Of a stretch of DNA of 19,375 bases, positions 1 to 6,582 are shown piece by piece. A program made the translations under genes and the position numbers. Origin of the DNA: Clostridia bacterium (lineage in GTDB: Bacteria; Bacillota; Clostridia; Saccharofermentanales; Saccharofermentanaceae). The notes under the pieces were generated by a model, which saw only the letters and a program-made list of their open reading frames with translations, was not told the origin of the DNA and made no database searches. The DNA lies in contig JADGQQ010000075.1 of NCBI GenBank assembly GCA_017881645.1, positions 1-19,375 on the forward strand, in the 5' to 3' direction. The first letter of the stretch is position 1; each line of letters begins with the position of its first letter.

Positions 1-203
1 GCATCATTTATTACAGGTGACCCAATGATCTCATCGGATATAACAACCGAGCAATTAGCTGTGCCGCCGCGCATTTCCGGCCCGTAGGACGGAAACCAGG
101 ATACTTCATGACCTTCGATAAGCGCAGCCTCCGCTGCCATTTTCCCGGCTGAAAGAATCCCTTGTCCGCCAAATCCGGCGATAATAATGGAAAAATCTAT
201 CAT
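1..203 (-). CDS. 2-oxoacid:ferredoxin oxidoreductase gamma subunit, partial (C-terminus outside window)
   Basis: The reading frame starts at the ATG at 203 and is still open at the window edge, giving 67 complete codons. The N-terminus carries the family's AGFGGQG motif (residues 9-15), followed by PSYGPEMRGGTANC (about 38-51), both typical of the gamma subunit or domain of ferredoxin-dependent 2-oxoacid oxidoreductases (KorC/VorC/PorC). From family knowledge, gamma joins alpha, beta and a ferredoxin-like subunit in a cytoplasmic complex that oxidatively decarboxylates a 2-oxoacid to acyl-CoA and passes electrons to ferredoxin. The start lies 4 nt beyond the beta-subunit stop, so the two are probably translationally coupled. 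Substrate specificity cannot be read from this fragment. Confidence 0.93.
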   Translation of the reverse strand, partial: MIDFSIIIAGFGGQGILSAGKMAAEAALIEGHEVSWFPSYGPEMRGGTANCSVVISDEIIGSPVIND

Positions 204-207
204 ATGA

Positions 208-954
208 TCACACCTTAAGATCCTTTCCCTTATATACACCCAGAGGATACTGCGGCATCATATCGCTTTCAACCCAGCGAAGCGACTCGACGGGCTCTTT
301 CCCCCAGTTGGTCGGGCAGGTAGACAGGAATTCAACCATGGAAAACCCGAGACCCTGCTGCTGTACCCGGAAAGATTTGGCGATCGCTCTTTTAGCCGCC
401 TGAATATTCTTATAATTGTTCAGGGAAACGCGCTCAATATATACGGCTCCCGGAAGAACAGACAGCAATTCGCTGACATTGATCGGGAATCCCTGGACTG
501 CGGAATCTCTGCCAAAAGGCGATGTCGTCGTGACCTGACCGAGGAGTGTAGTTGGCGCCATCTGACCGCTGGTCATGCCATACACGGCATTGTTGACGAA
601 GAATACGGATATTTTCTCACCGCGTGCGGCAGCATGCAGGATTTCCGCGGCACCAATCGACGCCAGATCTCCGTCACCCTGGTAGGTAAACACCATGTTT
701 TCCGGATGAACGCGTTTGATGCCGGTTGCGACGGCCGGAGCGCGTCCATGCGCAGCCTGTACCATATCACAGGCAAAATATTCATAATTATTGTAGGTGC
801 ATCCAACCGAGGATACGCCGATCGTATCTTCGAGGATACCCATTTCACACATAACCTCCGCGATAATTCGGTGGATGATGCCATGCGTACAGCCCGGGCA
901 AAAATGAAAAGGCTTATCCGTGAGACCTTTTGTTTTTTCAAAAACAATCGCCAT
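208..954 (-). CDS. 2-oxoacid:ferredoxin oxidoreductase beta subunit (thiamine pyrophosphate-binding)
   Basis: This 248-residue protein has the length and motifs of the TPP-binding beta subunit of KorB/VorA-type enzymes. CPGC lies at residues 19-22, GDGD at 93-96 and the matching NN at 121-122; together the last two form the Mg-TPP binding motif. MTSGQ (127-131) is also conserved. The subunit binds TPP at the interface with alpha and carries out decarboxylation of the 2-oxoacid. Its ATG at 954 follows the alpha stop (956-958) by one base, and a GAGGTG ribosome site lies inside the end of alpha. The order ferredoxin-alpha-beta-gamma is the standard anaerobe layout. The VorB-like alpha partner suggests branched-chain 2-oxoacids, but 2-oxoglutarate (Kor) remains possible. 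Confidence 0.95.
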   Translation of the reverse strand: MAIVFEKTKGLTDKPFHFCPGCTHGIIHRIIAEVMCEMGILEDTIGVSSVGCTYNNYEYFACDMVQAAHGRAPAVATGIKRVHPENMVFTYQGDGDLASIGAAEILHAAARGEKISVFFVNNAVYGMTSGQMAPTTLLGQVTTTSPFGRDSAVQGFPINVSELLSVLPGAVYIERVSLNNYKNIQAAKRAIAKSFRVQQQGLGFSMVEFLSTCPTNWGKEPVESLRWVESDMMPQYPLGVYKGKDLKV

Positions 955-955
955 C

Positions 956-2029
956 TTATCTCACCTCTCCTTCATGAATTGCCAGAAGCTGATCCAGAAT
1001 TTCCTTCTGCGTCGGCAGGTTGCCGCCCATGCGTCCATAGAAATGCACAGGTTTTTTGCCGTTTACAGCGAGACGTACATCTTCTACCATTTGTCCGGCG
1101 TTGAGCTCAATATCGAGAAATGCTTTTACATGCGAAAGATCCGCAATGCGTGAAATCTCTTCCGACGGGAAAGGCCACAAAGTAATCGGACGAATCATAC
1201 CGACCTTGATCCCCATCTCCGCAGCTTGTCGAATGACATTCCGGCAAATACGGCTGGCAGTCCCGAAGGCGGTGAAAACAATCTCCGCACCGTCAAGATT
1301 CAGCGTCTCAAACCGGGTCTCTTCTTTTTGAACCACGGCATATTTTGCAACGAGTTCTCTGTTCTTCATCTCGAGCATATCGGGATCAATGTAAATAGAA
1401 GTCACAATATTGTGTTCCGGCTTACCTTTTCTTCCTCGGGTCGCCCATAATTTCTCCGTTGAAACATTCGGTTCAACGTCCCTAAACAGGACGGGTTCCA
1501 TCATCTGTCCCAATGCTCCGTCGCCGAGGATCATAACAAGCATACGGTATTGGTCTGCGAGATTAAAAGCTGCAACGGTCATCTCGTATAGCTCCTGAAT
1601 AGAAGCCGGTGCTATGACAATATTGCGGTAGTCACCATGACCGCCGCCTTTGGTTGCTTGAAAATAATCGCCCTGTGCCGGCAGAATGCCGCCGAGCCCC
1701 GGACCTGCACGTACAATATTTACAACAACCGCCGGCAATTCCGCACCGGCAATGTATGACATGCCCTCTTGCTTCAGACTGATTCCCGGAGACGATGAGG
1801 ACGTTAGAACTCTTGCTCCGGCAGCCGCAGCTCCGTAGACCATATTAATCGCTGCCACTTCACTTTCAGCCTGAACAAAGCATCCGCCAACCTCAACCAT
1901 GCGTTTTGCCATGTAATGCATGATCTCTGTCTGCGGTGTAATCGGATATCCAAAATAGTAACGGCACCCTGCGCGGATCGCCGCCTCTGCTATGACTTCA
2001 TTGCCTTTCATGAGGACTCTGTTTGTCAT
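956..2029 (-). CDS. vorB: 2-oxoacid:ferredoxin oxidoreductase alpha subunit, VorB type (3-methyl-2-oxobutanoate dehydrogenase)
   Basis: This is the alpha subunit, carrying the pyrimidine-binding and transketolase-C-like domains, that pairs with beta in the oxidoreductase complex. GYPITPQTEI lies at residues 27-36, a glutamate-containing ESEVAA stretch at 55-60 and SSSSPGISL at 77-85, all hallmarks of the family. Length (357 aa) matches VorB/KorA proteins of about 350. Two ATGs are possible, at 2035 and 2029. The AAGGAG ribosome site is only 2 nt from the first but 8 nt from the second, so 2029 is preferred; the protein then begins MTNRVLMKGNE, like its relatives. The gene lies directly behind the ferredoxin gene, whose TAA stop overlaps the ribosome site. 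The ketoisovalerate assignment is by family resemblance only. Confidence 0.93.
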   Translation of the reverse strand: MTNRVLMKGNEVIAEAAIRAGCRYYFGYPITPQTEIMHYMAKRMVEVGGCFVQAESEVAAINMVYGAAAAGARVLTSSSSPGISLKQEGMSYIAGAELPAVVVNIVRAGPGLGGILPAQGDYFQATKGGGHGDYRNIVIAPASIQELYEMTVAAFNLADQYRMLVMILGDGALGQMMEPVLFRDVEPNVSTEKLWATRGRKGKPEHNIVTSIYIDPDMLEMKNRELVAKYAVVQKEETRFETLNLDGAEIVFTAFGTASRICRNVIRQAAEMGIKVGMIRPITLWPFPSEEISRIADLSHVKAFLDIELNAGQMVEDVRLAVNGKKPVHFYGRMGGNLPTQKEILDQLLAIHEGEVR

Positions 2030-2041
2030 GGTCATTTCTCC

Positions 2042-2248
2042 TTATTTTTCGACTGTTATGACTGAATCCGGGCATTGAACGGCGCAAAATGCGCAGCCGA
2101 TGCATAAAGACTGATCCCTGCATGAAACCGGATGGTATCCTTTGCTGTTCAGTCGATTGTTATCCAATTGCAAAATATTCTTCGGGCATACCGAGACGCA
2201 TAGACCGCAGCCTTTGCAGAGTTCATCTTCGAACGTCACTTTTGACAT
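2042..2248 (-). CDS. 4Fe-4S dicluster ferredoxin subunit (delta) of the 2-oxoacid oxidoreductase
   Basis: This 68-residue protein has two CxxCxxCxxxCP motifs, at C11/C14/C17/C21 and C49/C52/C55/C59, so it should bind two [4Fe-4S] clusters. In this complex it takes electrons from the TPP radical intermediate and hands them to free ferredoxin. The frame can be extended to a TTG at 2263. The ATG at 2248 is chosen because GGGGAGG lies 6-7 nt upstream of it, whereas the TTG overlaps that ribosome site. It is the first gene of the operon, about 25 nt downstream of the inferred transcription start. The extra cysteine C43 is not part of either motif. Confidence 0.93.
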   Translation of the reverse strand: MSKVTFEDELCKGCGLCVSVCPKNILQLDNNRLNSKGYHPVSCRDQSLCIGCAFCAVQCPDSVITVEK

Positions 2249-2279
2249 AATTGTCCTCCCCAAATCGAAACATGCAATG

Positions 2280-2308
2280 ATTATAACTTTGCGGTTTTAT
2301 AAATGCAA
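2280..2308 (-). promoter_or_regulatory. Sigma-A-type promoter of the 2-oxoacid oxidoreductase operon
   Basis: On the minus strand TTGCAT (2308-2303) and a perfect TATAAT (2285-2280) are separated by 17 nt. This would start transcription near 2273, about 25 nt before the ferredoxin ATG. The -35 element lies only 4 nt from the outermost inverted-repeat arm of the neighbouring array. The promoter is inferred from consensus match; no operator was recognised. Confidence 0.72.
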
Positions 2309-2312
2309 ATGG

Positions 2313-2381
2313 TGCAGGACATCTATTTTCGCTCTCTTAGGACTTACGTCCTGCGAATGTCGCAAAAATAGATGTCCTGCA
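2313..2381. repeat. 17-bp perfect inverted repeat bounding the left edge of the repeat array
   Basis: The arm at 2313-2329 (TGCAGGACATCTATTTT) is the exact reverse complement of 2365-2381, with a 35-nt loop between them. The right arm belongs to the 90-bp unit and recurs at 2455-2471 and 2545-2561, whereas the left arm occurs once. The single left arm can therefore pair with any of three targets, with loops of 35, 125 or 215 nt. The loop itself contains the small AGGAC/GTCCT hairpin. There is no U-tract after the stem on the minus strand, so it is not a canonical intrinsic terminator. Confidence 0.9.
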
Positions 2382-2591
2382 TCCTCTTTCAGCACCTCGC
2401 GGTGCTATGGACTTTCTATCGCTCTCTTAGGACTTACGTCCTGCGAATGTCGCAAAAATAGATGTCCTGCATCCTCTTTCAGCACCTCGCGGTGCTACGG
2501 ACTTTCTATCGCTCTCTTAGGACTTGCGTCCTGCAAATGTCGCAAAAATAGATGTCCTGCATCCTCTTTCAGCACCTCACGGTGCTACGGA
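2331..2591. repeat. Three tandem copies of a 90-bp repeat with nested hairpins
   Basis: Units run 2331-2420, 2421-2510 and 2511-2591, the last cut short by about 9 nt. Units 1 and 2 differ at one base (2407 versus 2497); unit 3 differs from unit 2 at three bases over the shared 80 nt. Each unit holds two small hairpins: AGGAC-loop-GTCCT (5 bp, 4-nt loop) and AGCACC-loop-GGTGCT (6 bp, 4-nt loop). The two unit-3 changes that touch these hairpins, at 2526 and 2579, fall in the loops and leave the stems intact. GTCCTGC also occurs twice per unit. The array begins 14 nt beyond the bioY stop and ends just upstream of the vor promoter. With the promoter region it fills 2264-2605, the only geneless stretch over 300 nt. 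I do not recognise the family. Confidence 0.92.
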
Positions 2592-2605
2592 AATTCCGAT
2601 ATGTC

Positions 2606-3280
2606 TTAGAACTGACTGATCTGATTCTGCACGGCATTTCCGGAATCTGAGACCGCATTCCGGTCCGCCGTTCCGCGGTAACGGAAACGCCATAGTCTCC
2701 GTGCCAGTTCAGCCGCCAGTAAGCTGAGAATAATGTCCTTTGCAAAAGGAAGAACGTTGAATCCGATAATGGTGTGAACACCCAGTGCTTGGCCAGTAAA
2801 ACCCGTATAGAAATGAGAAAGTCCGTACATGTAGGCCATGCCAAAGAAATAGCACACGATAAGTGAAATGAAAGAAATAACGGCCAATCCAACGAATAAA
2901 TGTTTCCCCGCAACAGATTTCCTGTCCAGAAGATCTGCAAGAAAACCGCCGGCCAGTGCGCAGAACGCAAAACCCACCAGATAGCCGAAGGTCAGTGTTG
3001 TAACATATCCGATCCCTCCGCCCTGTGCAAAAACAGGAAGCCCGACAAGTCCCATGAGCAGATATAGCAGCTGAGAGAGAAACCCAAGTCGCGCGCCTAA
3101 CAGAAGTCCGGATAATACGGCGATTGTGACCTGTAAAGTTATGGGAACAATCGGAGTCGGTATCGAAATTTTGGCTGCAACACACATGAGAACCGTAAAC
3201 ATCGGCACCAGTGCCAGTGCAAAAAGATGATTCTTCCGAATGGAGTGAAAATTCTTTGTCTGGTTTACATTTTTCGTCAT
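2606..3280 (-). CDS. bioY: Biotin transporter BioY (ECF-type substrate-binding S component)
   Basis: This 224-residue hydrophobic protein has several predicted membrane segments and BioY signatures: the proline-rich IPTPIVPITLQ stretch (40-50), the GxxxGxxxQxxYLLMGLVGLPVF region (about 62-84) followed by GGG (87-89), and a C-terminal PFAKDIILSLLAAELARRL helix (178-196). From family knowledge BioY binds biotin in the membrane and works alone or with the shared ECF module (EcfT and two ATPases); none of those genes is in the window. The ATG at 3280 has AAGGGG 7 nt upstream. A hydrophilic tail of about 25 residues (200-224) follows the last conserved helix and is longer than usual. The gene has its own promoter and probably forms a single-gene unit. 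Confidence 0.93.
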   Translation of the reverse strand: MTKNVNQTKNFHSIRKNHLFALALVPMFTVLMCVAAKISIPTPIVPITLQVTIAVLSGLLLGARLGFLSQLLYLLMGLVGLPVFAQGGGIGYVTTLTFGYLVGFAFCALAGGFLADLLDRKSVAGKHLFVGLAVISFISLIVCYFFGMAYMYGLSHFYTGFTGQALGVHTIIGFNVLPFAKDIILSLLAAELARRLWRFRYRGTADRNAVSDSGNAVQNQISQF

Positions 3281-3308
3281 ACATTTACCCCTTGCTATAT
3301 TTTCTTTG

Positions 3309-3338
3309 ATTGTAAACTTTTTGAGCCAATTGTCAACC
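3309..3338 (-). promoter_or_regulatory. bioY promoter with two BirA-like half-sites in direct orientation
   Basis: On the minus strand TTGACA (3336-3331) and TACAAT (3314-3309) are separated by 16 nt, giving a start near 3302 and a leader of about 22 nt. The -35 lies inside GGTTGACAA (3338-3330) and the -10 overlaps AGTTTACAA (3318-3310). These 9-mers resemble half-sites of the BirA biotin operator (TTGTNAACC/GGTTNACAA), but here they repeat in the same direction 20 bp apart rather than facing each other. The promoter is well supported; biotin control is only a possibility. Confidence 0.6.
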
Positions 3339-3357
3339 TTTTGAAATGCACGCGCAC

Positions 3358-3391
3358 AAAAAAAGAAAAACCGGGTATTTCTACCCGGTTT
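3358..3391 (-). terminator. Rho-independent terminator of the SPFH operon
   Basis: A 10-bp perfect stem (AAACCGGGTA at 3368-3377 with TACCCGGTTT at 3382-3391) closes a 4-nt loop. On the minus strand it is followed by a U-rich run (3367-3358). It lies about 30 nt after the SPFH gene stop and upstream of the bioY promoter, so it separates the two transcription units. Confidence 0.9.
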
Positions 3392-3422
3392 CGTATGATA
3401 TTTTCATAGCGGTATAAGTGAT

Positions 3423-4748
3423 TTAAATGGCCTTGCCGCATTCAGGGCAGAATTTAGGGGTCGGCTCGCCTTCTTTGGGCTGCCATCCGCAGGATGCACA
3501 AGCCTTGGCCGGTACCGCCATCGGTTTCCCGCATTCGGAACAGAATTTACCCTTATTGCCTTTATTTCCGCAGACACAATCCCAGCCGGTCGATTCAAGC
3601 GGTTTTGGTTTCCCGCATTCCGCACAAAACTTTCCGACATTGGCCATATGACCGCAGATCGAGCATGTCCAGCCCGTCGCAGCTGCCGGAGCCGGAGCAG
3701 AAGGTGCACCCGGAGCTGCTGCAGCACCCGCCGCCTGCTGACCTGCAAAGTAATTCAGTGCCGGAGCGCCTGCGGCTCCGCCCATCTGACCCATAGTGCC
3801 CACCATACCCATGCCCATGAATCCTGTGGCGGCTCCCGCGTCATTATTCCCGGCAGCGACCATTGCTTCCGCAGTAGCGGCTCCCATACGTGCTGCAAGC
3901 ATGTTGGGGTTGTTGCTGAGCATGATATCGCGGTCGAAATCCTGTATGCGTTTTCTGGATTCGTCGTCCGGTGTGATCCCGCCGATACCAACGGAGACCA
4001 CCACCATACCGCGCCCCTGCAGCCATTCGTCATCGAGCGCATCGTTCATGTATTTCGTGAATCGGGTCTGCTCGGAAGGCAGACGGTTGTACTTAATCCC
4101 GTCACCGCCGGCTCCGCACCGGTTCAGGGCTTCCACAAATTTGGACATAAACTCTGTTTTTGCTTGAGCCATCAGGGTTGTCTTGTCATATTCACTGGCA
4201 ACATTTCCGGCCACGGCCTGAAAAAACGCTACCGGATTCTCAATTTTGAAGGAGAAAGTACCGTTCAGGCGAATGTAAATACCTAAATATGTCGGATCAT
4301 CATACGGCATCGGGGACGCTGTTCCGAACTTGTTATCCATAAGCTCGAGCATATTCACAAAATACACTCTCTGTTCTGAATTGATTTCTCCGCCGGATTT
4401 CATACGGGTCCAGGCTTCACCGAGAGACTTTTTAGCTCCCTCCAAAAATCCGGTTGTTCCAAAACACGAAGGTGCCGAAGAGGCATCCCACGTATACAGC
4501 CCGGCTTCTGTTGTAAACTCTGTAACTTTTCCGTTGTCGACCAGAAGAAGTGCCATACTTTCCGGTACCGCTATTCTTGAGCCGCTGGAAATAACGTCTG
4601 AATCCCCTTTATTGGCACCATTTTTGATTTTCTTGGCACCGCGTTTGATCAAAATATCCGGACCGAGTGAATCACAGGTGAAAAATTCGGTATACTGATC
4701 GGCCAATACGGATTTTCCTGCTTGTAATGCTGCTTTGATAAGTCCCAT
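3423..4748 (-). CDS. SPFH-domain protein with three C-terminal zinc ribbons (YdjI-like)
   Basis: This 441-residue protein begins with an SPFH/virion-core-like domain (about 20-290) similar in layout to Bacillus YdjI. A Gly/Met/Ala/Pro-rich linker follows (about 303-358), then three zinc ribbons: C362/C365/C375/C378, C391/C393/C403/C406 and C417/C420/C434/C437. The middle ribbon has CxC instead of CxxC. No membrane segment is evident, so membrane contact probably needs a partner. The frame extends 12 codons upstream, but GGGAGG lies 7 nt before the ATG at 4748, which fixes the start. The gene is 57 nt behind a membrane-anchored zinc-ribbon protein, and a strong terminator follows. In B. subtilis, YdjI is encoded with PspA and membrane partners in an envelope-stress operon; a comparable scaffold role here is inference. 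Confidence 0.85.
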   Translation of the reverse strand: MGLIKAALQAGKSVLADQYTEFFTCDSLGPDILIKRGAKKIKNGANKGDSDVISSGSRIAVPESMALLLVDNGKVTEFTTEAGLYTWDASSAPSCFGTTGFLEGAKKSLGEAWTRMKSGGEINSEQRVYFVNMLELMDNKFGTASPMPYDDPTYLGIYIRLNGTFSFKIENPVAFFQAVAGNVASEYDKTTLMAQAKTEFMSKFVEALNRCGAGGDGIKYNRLPSEQTRFTKYMNDALDDEWLQGRGMVVVSVGIGGITPDDESRKRIQDFDRDIMLSNNPNMLAARMGAATAEAMVAAGNNDAGAATGFMGMGMVGTMGQMGGAAGAPALNYFAGQQAAGAAAAPGAPSAPAPAAATGWTCSICGHMANVGKFCAECGKPKPLESTGWDCVCGNKGNKGKFCSECGKPMAVPAKACASCGWQPKEGEPTPKFCPECGKAI

Positions 4749-4805
4749 TTTCGTTCCTCCCGTTTCTTGCTTTCGCATGTGCATTTGTATTGAATCGCTA
4801 TAATA

Positions 4806-5678
4806 CTAACTTTCGGCAAACTGATCCATTCTCCATACTCTTATGTCTATTCCCATCAAAGATGAACCGCAAAAATCACATGTCCTGTTTCCGAGGGCTT
4901 TCACCGGCGCTCCGCAGTTGGGGCAATTCATGCCTATCGCTGTCGTCTGCCCGGATGCAAGCTTCGTCACATCCTGTACATATAGCAGAAGGAGATTGTA
5001 TCTTGCCTGCTCAAGTGTTTGCTGGCTGCCTTCGACAACAACTCCATTTTGCTTGATATAATGTAAATATTCAATGGCTGTCTGCAGCGTTATCTGGCAA
5101 GTTCCGGCTTTTTTCTCATATTTGTTTATCCCCGAACGGTGAATATGGATTCTCTCGAAGGCTTCCATCTTCTCTTCCGATGTCAATGCGTCAATGCGTC
5201 GCCGCAAGAGTGCCGCATAAACCGGTGTAACTCCCAAAAGCACAGGAGCCTCCGCCTGCGGCTCTTCAGAAATTGATTTCGCATCCTCAGACATTCCAAA
5301 ACTTGCCGGTCCAAGTGTACCGAGGGCTTCCGCGGAACCCGCCTGAATCGCATACAGTGCCGAACAAAGCTTGCTTTCTGCCGAAGAAATCAGTTGTTTC
5401 AGATTCAAATCCGGGAAATCAGCCGCAATCGCACGGGCATATACGGCCGTCATGTCGGAAATAGACCTGGCTTCCTGAGAAGGTGCCAAAAGAATGGATT
5501 CTCCGCTTTTGCCGCCGGACAGAACATCCTCGGTAAGACTGCTGATAAGTTTGCCGGCCAGAGAATTGGAACTCCGTCGAACCGACTGAACCACCGCCCG
5601 TACGGTCAGTGAGATGGTTAGGAGAATGGCTCCTCCTACAACAACAGCAACGATGACAACTCCGGGAATCGCGCTCAT
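4806..5678 (-). CDS. Membrane-anchored protein with Tim44-like region and C-terminal zinc ribbon
   Basis: This 290-residue protein has one N-terminal hydrophobic segment (about 4-32) followed by a basic stretch (VRR), so most of it should face the cytoplasm. Residues about 75-125 contain DFPDLNLKQL and a helix resembling Tim44-like domains, a second helical part spans about 150-245, and a zinc ribbon is formed by C252/C255/C267/C270. The ATG at 5678 has GAGGAG 6 nt upstream. It lies 25 nt behind the P-loop ATPase gene and 57 nt ahead of the SPFH gene, so the three are probably one operon. By position and architecture it could be the membrane partner of the SPFH protein, like YdjG/YdjH in Bacillus. 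No enzymatic function is visible. Confidence 0.75.
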   Translation of the reverse strand: MSAIPGVVIVAVVVGGAILLTISLTVRAVVQSVRRSSNSLAGKLISSLTEDVLSGGKSGESILLAPSQEARSISDMTAVYARAIAADFPDLNLKQLISSAESKLCSALYAIQAGSAEALGTLGPASFGMSEDAKSISEEPQAEAPVLLGVTPVYAALLRRRIDALTSEEKMEAFERIHIHRSGINKYEKKAGTCQITLQTAIEYLHYIKQNGVVVEGSQQTLEQARYNLLLLYVQDVTKLASGQTTAIGMNCPNCGAPVKALGNRTCDFCGSSLMGIDIRVWRMDQFAES

Positions 5679-5703
5679 TTTCCGCTCCTCACTGCGTTTT
5701 GAT

Positions 5704-6429
5704 TTAGCCTTTATTATACAGCACTGTCCTTTTCATTCTCAAGAGCGGCACGTTCTGATTCGTATACCCGTCCCAGTCAGCCGGAAGGTTTTCGTCAAGT
5801 CCGCTTGCAAACACGAGAGGGATTCCAGTTATGGCAGAAGCCCGGGAAAGAATCGGGTACGATTGTTCAAGTTCATCTTTTGACGTATTCGACAGGAGAT
5901 TTGTATTATCCACAAAACCGTCAATCGATAGCCGGGCGGCCTGTGCCAGTTCAACGGCCATCTTTGCGATATTCTCCGCATCGGCCGTAAAAGGCCGGAG
6001 TGTGTTGACGACCATGTATACACGATATGCAATGCCTGAAAAGCGGCTGTGCATGCTCGACAGAATTCTCGCTCCCAGATCTTCTCCTCCAATGTCGAAC
6101 ACGCCAATCACTTCCTTATCGTCGAAAACCGAAAATATTTCGCCCGGAACGGACGGAACGTCCACGTTGGTGTTGGCAAAATTCGGTGTGATCAGACGGA
6201 TATTGTCTTCTTCAAGCACGCTCTTTGCGTCTGCCGACCGGTAAAACGGATTCACGATATCCAGATCCGCAAGAAGTATTCGTCTCTGCGGGTTTTCTTT
6301 TCTCAGTTTTCCGGCGAAATTGACGGAAACCTCTGATTTTCCGCTTCCGTATGCGCCAATGAAAATATAGAGTCTCGGCTGCAATTTTTTCGCGTCATCG
6401 GGTTCAATATGATTCGTATACATTGGCAA
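5704..6429 (-). CDS. P-loop ATPase (SIMIBI/MinD-like fold), unknown function
   Basis: This 241-residue protein has a Walker A motif GAYGSGKS (25-32), an ADLDIVNP switch segment (54-61) and a FDIGGEDLGA segment (111-120), the order seen in MinD/ParA/CobQ-like ATPases. It lacks the deviant KGGxGK Walker A of true ParA/MinD, so a partitioning role is unlikely. I recall related ATPases often encoded beside 2-oxoacid:ferredoxin oxidoreductase operons in Firmicutes; here that operon is about 3.5 kb downstream on the same strand. The start is uncertain: TTG at 6429 has AAAGGA at 6 nt, while the in-frame ATG at 6423 is 12 nt from it. It heads the probable three-gene operon with the zinc-ribbon and SPFH genes. 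Confidence 0.8.
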   Translation of the reverse strand: MPMYTNHIEPDDAKKLQPRLYIFIGAYGSGKSEVSVNFAGKLRKENPQRRILLADLDIVNPFYRSADAKSVLEEDNIRLITPNFANTNVDVPSVPGEIFSVFDDKEVIGVFDIGGEDLGARILSSMHSRFSGIAYRVYMVVNTLRPFTADAENIAKMAVELAQAARLSIDGFVDNTNLLSNTSKDELEQSYPILSRASAITGIPLVFASGLDENLPADWDGYTNQNVPLLRMKRTVLYNKG

Positions 6430-6456
6430 TATACTTCCTTTTCATCTTTGATTTGA

Positions 6457-6485
6457 TTGACGGATGCACTGTCATAGTTTTTAAT
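6457..6485 (+). promoter_or_regulatory. Possible promoter for the small OadG-like gene and apgM
   Basis: TTGACG (6457-6462) and TTTAAT (6480-6485) are separated by 17 nt inside the 153-bp divergent intergenic region 6430-6582. The -10 lacks the conserved A at its second position, so the match is moderate. I saw no clear promoter for the divergent ATPase gene in this interval and no recognisable operator. Confidence 0.4.
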
Positions 6486-6582
6486 AGTGAGCAGAGGGTT
6501 ATTGCGTGTCGTCATCGGCACGAGACCAACTGTCCACTCAGCATAGCAAACCTTCCCTCATACGTACAGGAGGCCGGACGAT

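Noticed and set aside
2331..2591. Repeat array as a CRISPR
   Set aside because: Units are contiguous 90-bp tandem copies with no unique spacers, and no cas gene is present.
2142..2609. Plus-strand ORF with a cysteine-rich 30-residue repeat
   Set aside because: It stays open only because the 90-bp DNA repeat is a multiple of three. It overlaps the ferredoxin gene and vor promoter, and has no ribosome site at either possible ATG (2142 or 2277).
2709..3284. 191-codon minus-strand ORF overlapping bioY in another frame
   Set aside because: The bioY frame carries the conserved membrane motifs; this frame is low-quality, Cys/Arg/Ser-rich and without family features.
3648..4286. 212-codon plus-strand ORF opposite the SPFH gene
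   Set aside because: It is an antisense shadow of the Gly/Ala-rich linker and zinc ribbons, with no start signal or recognisable domain.
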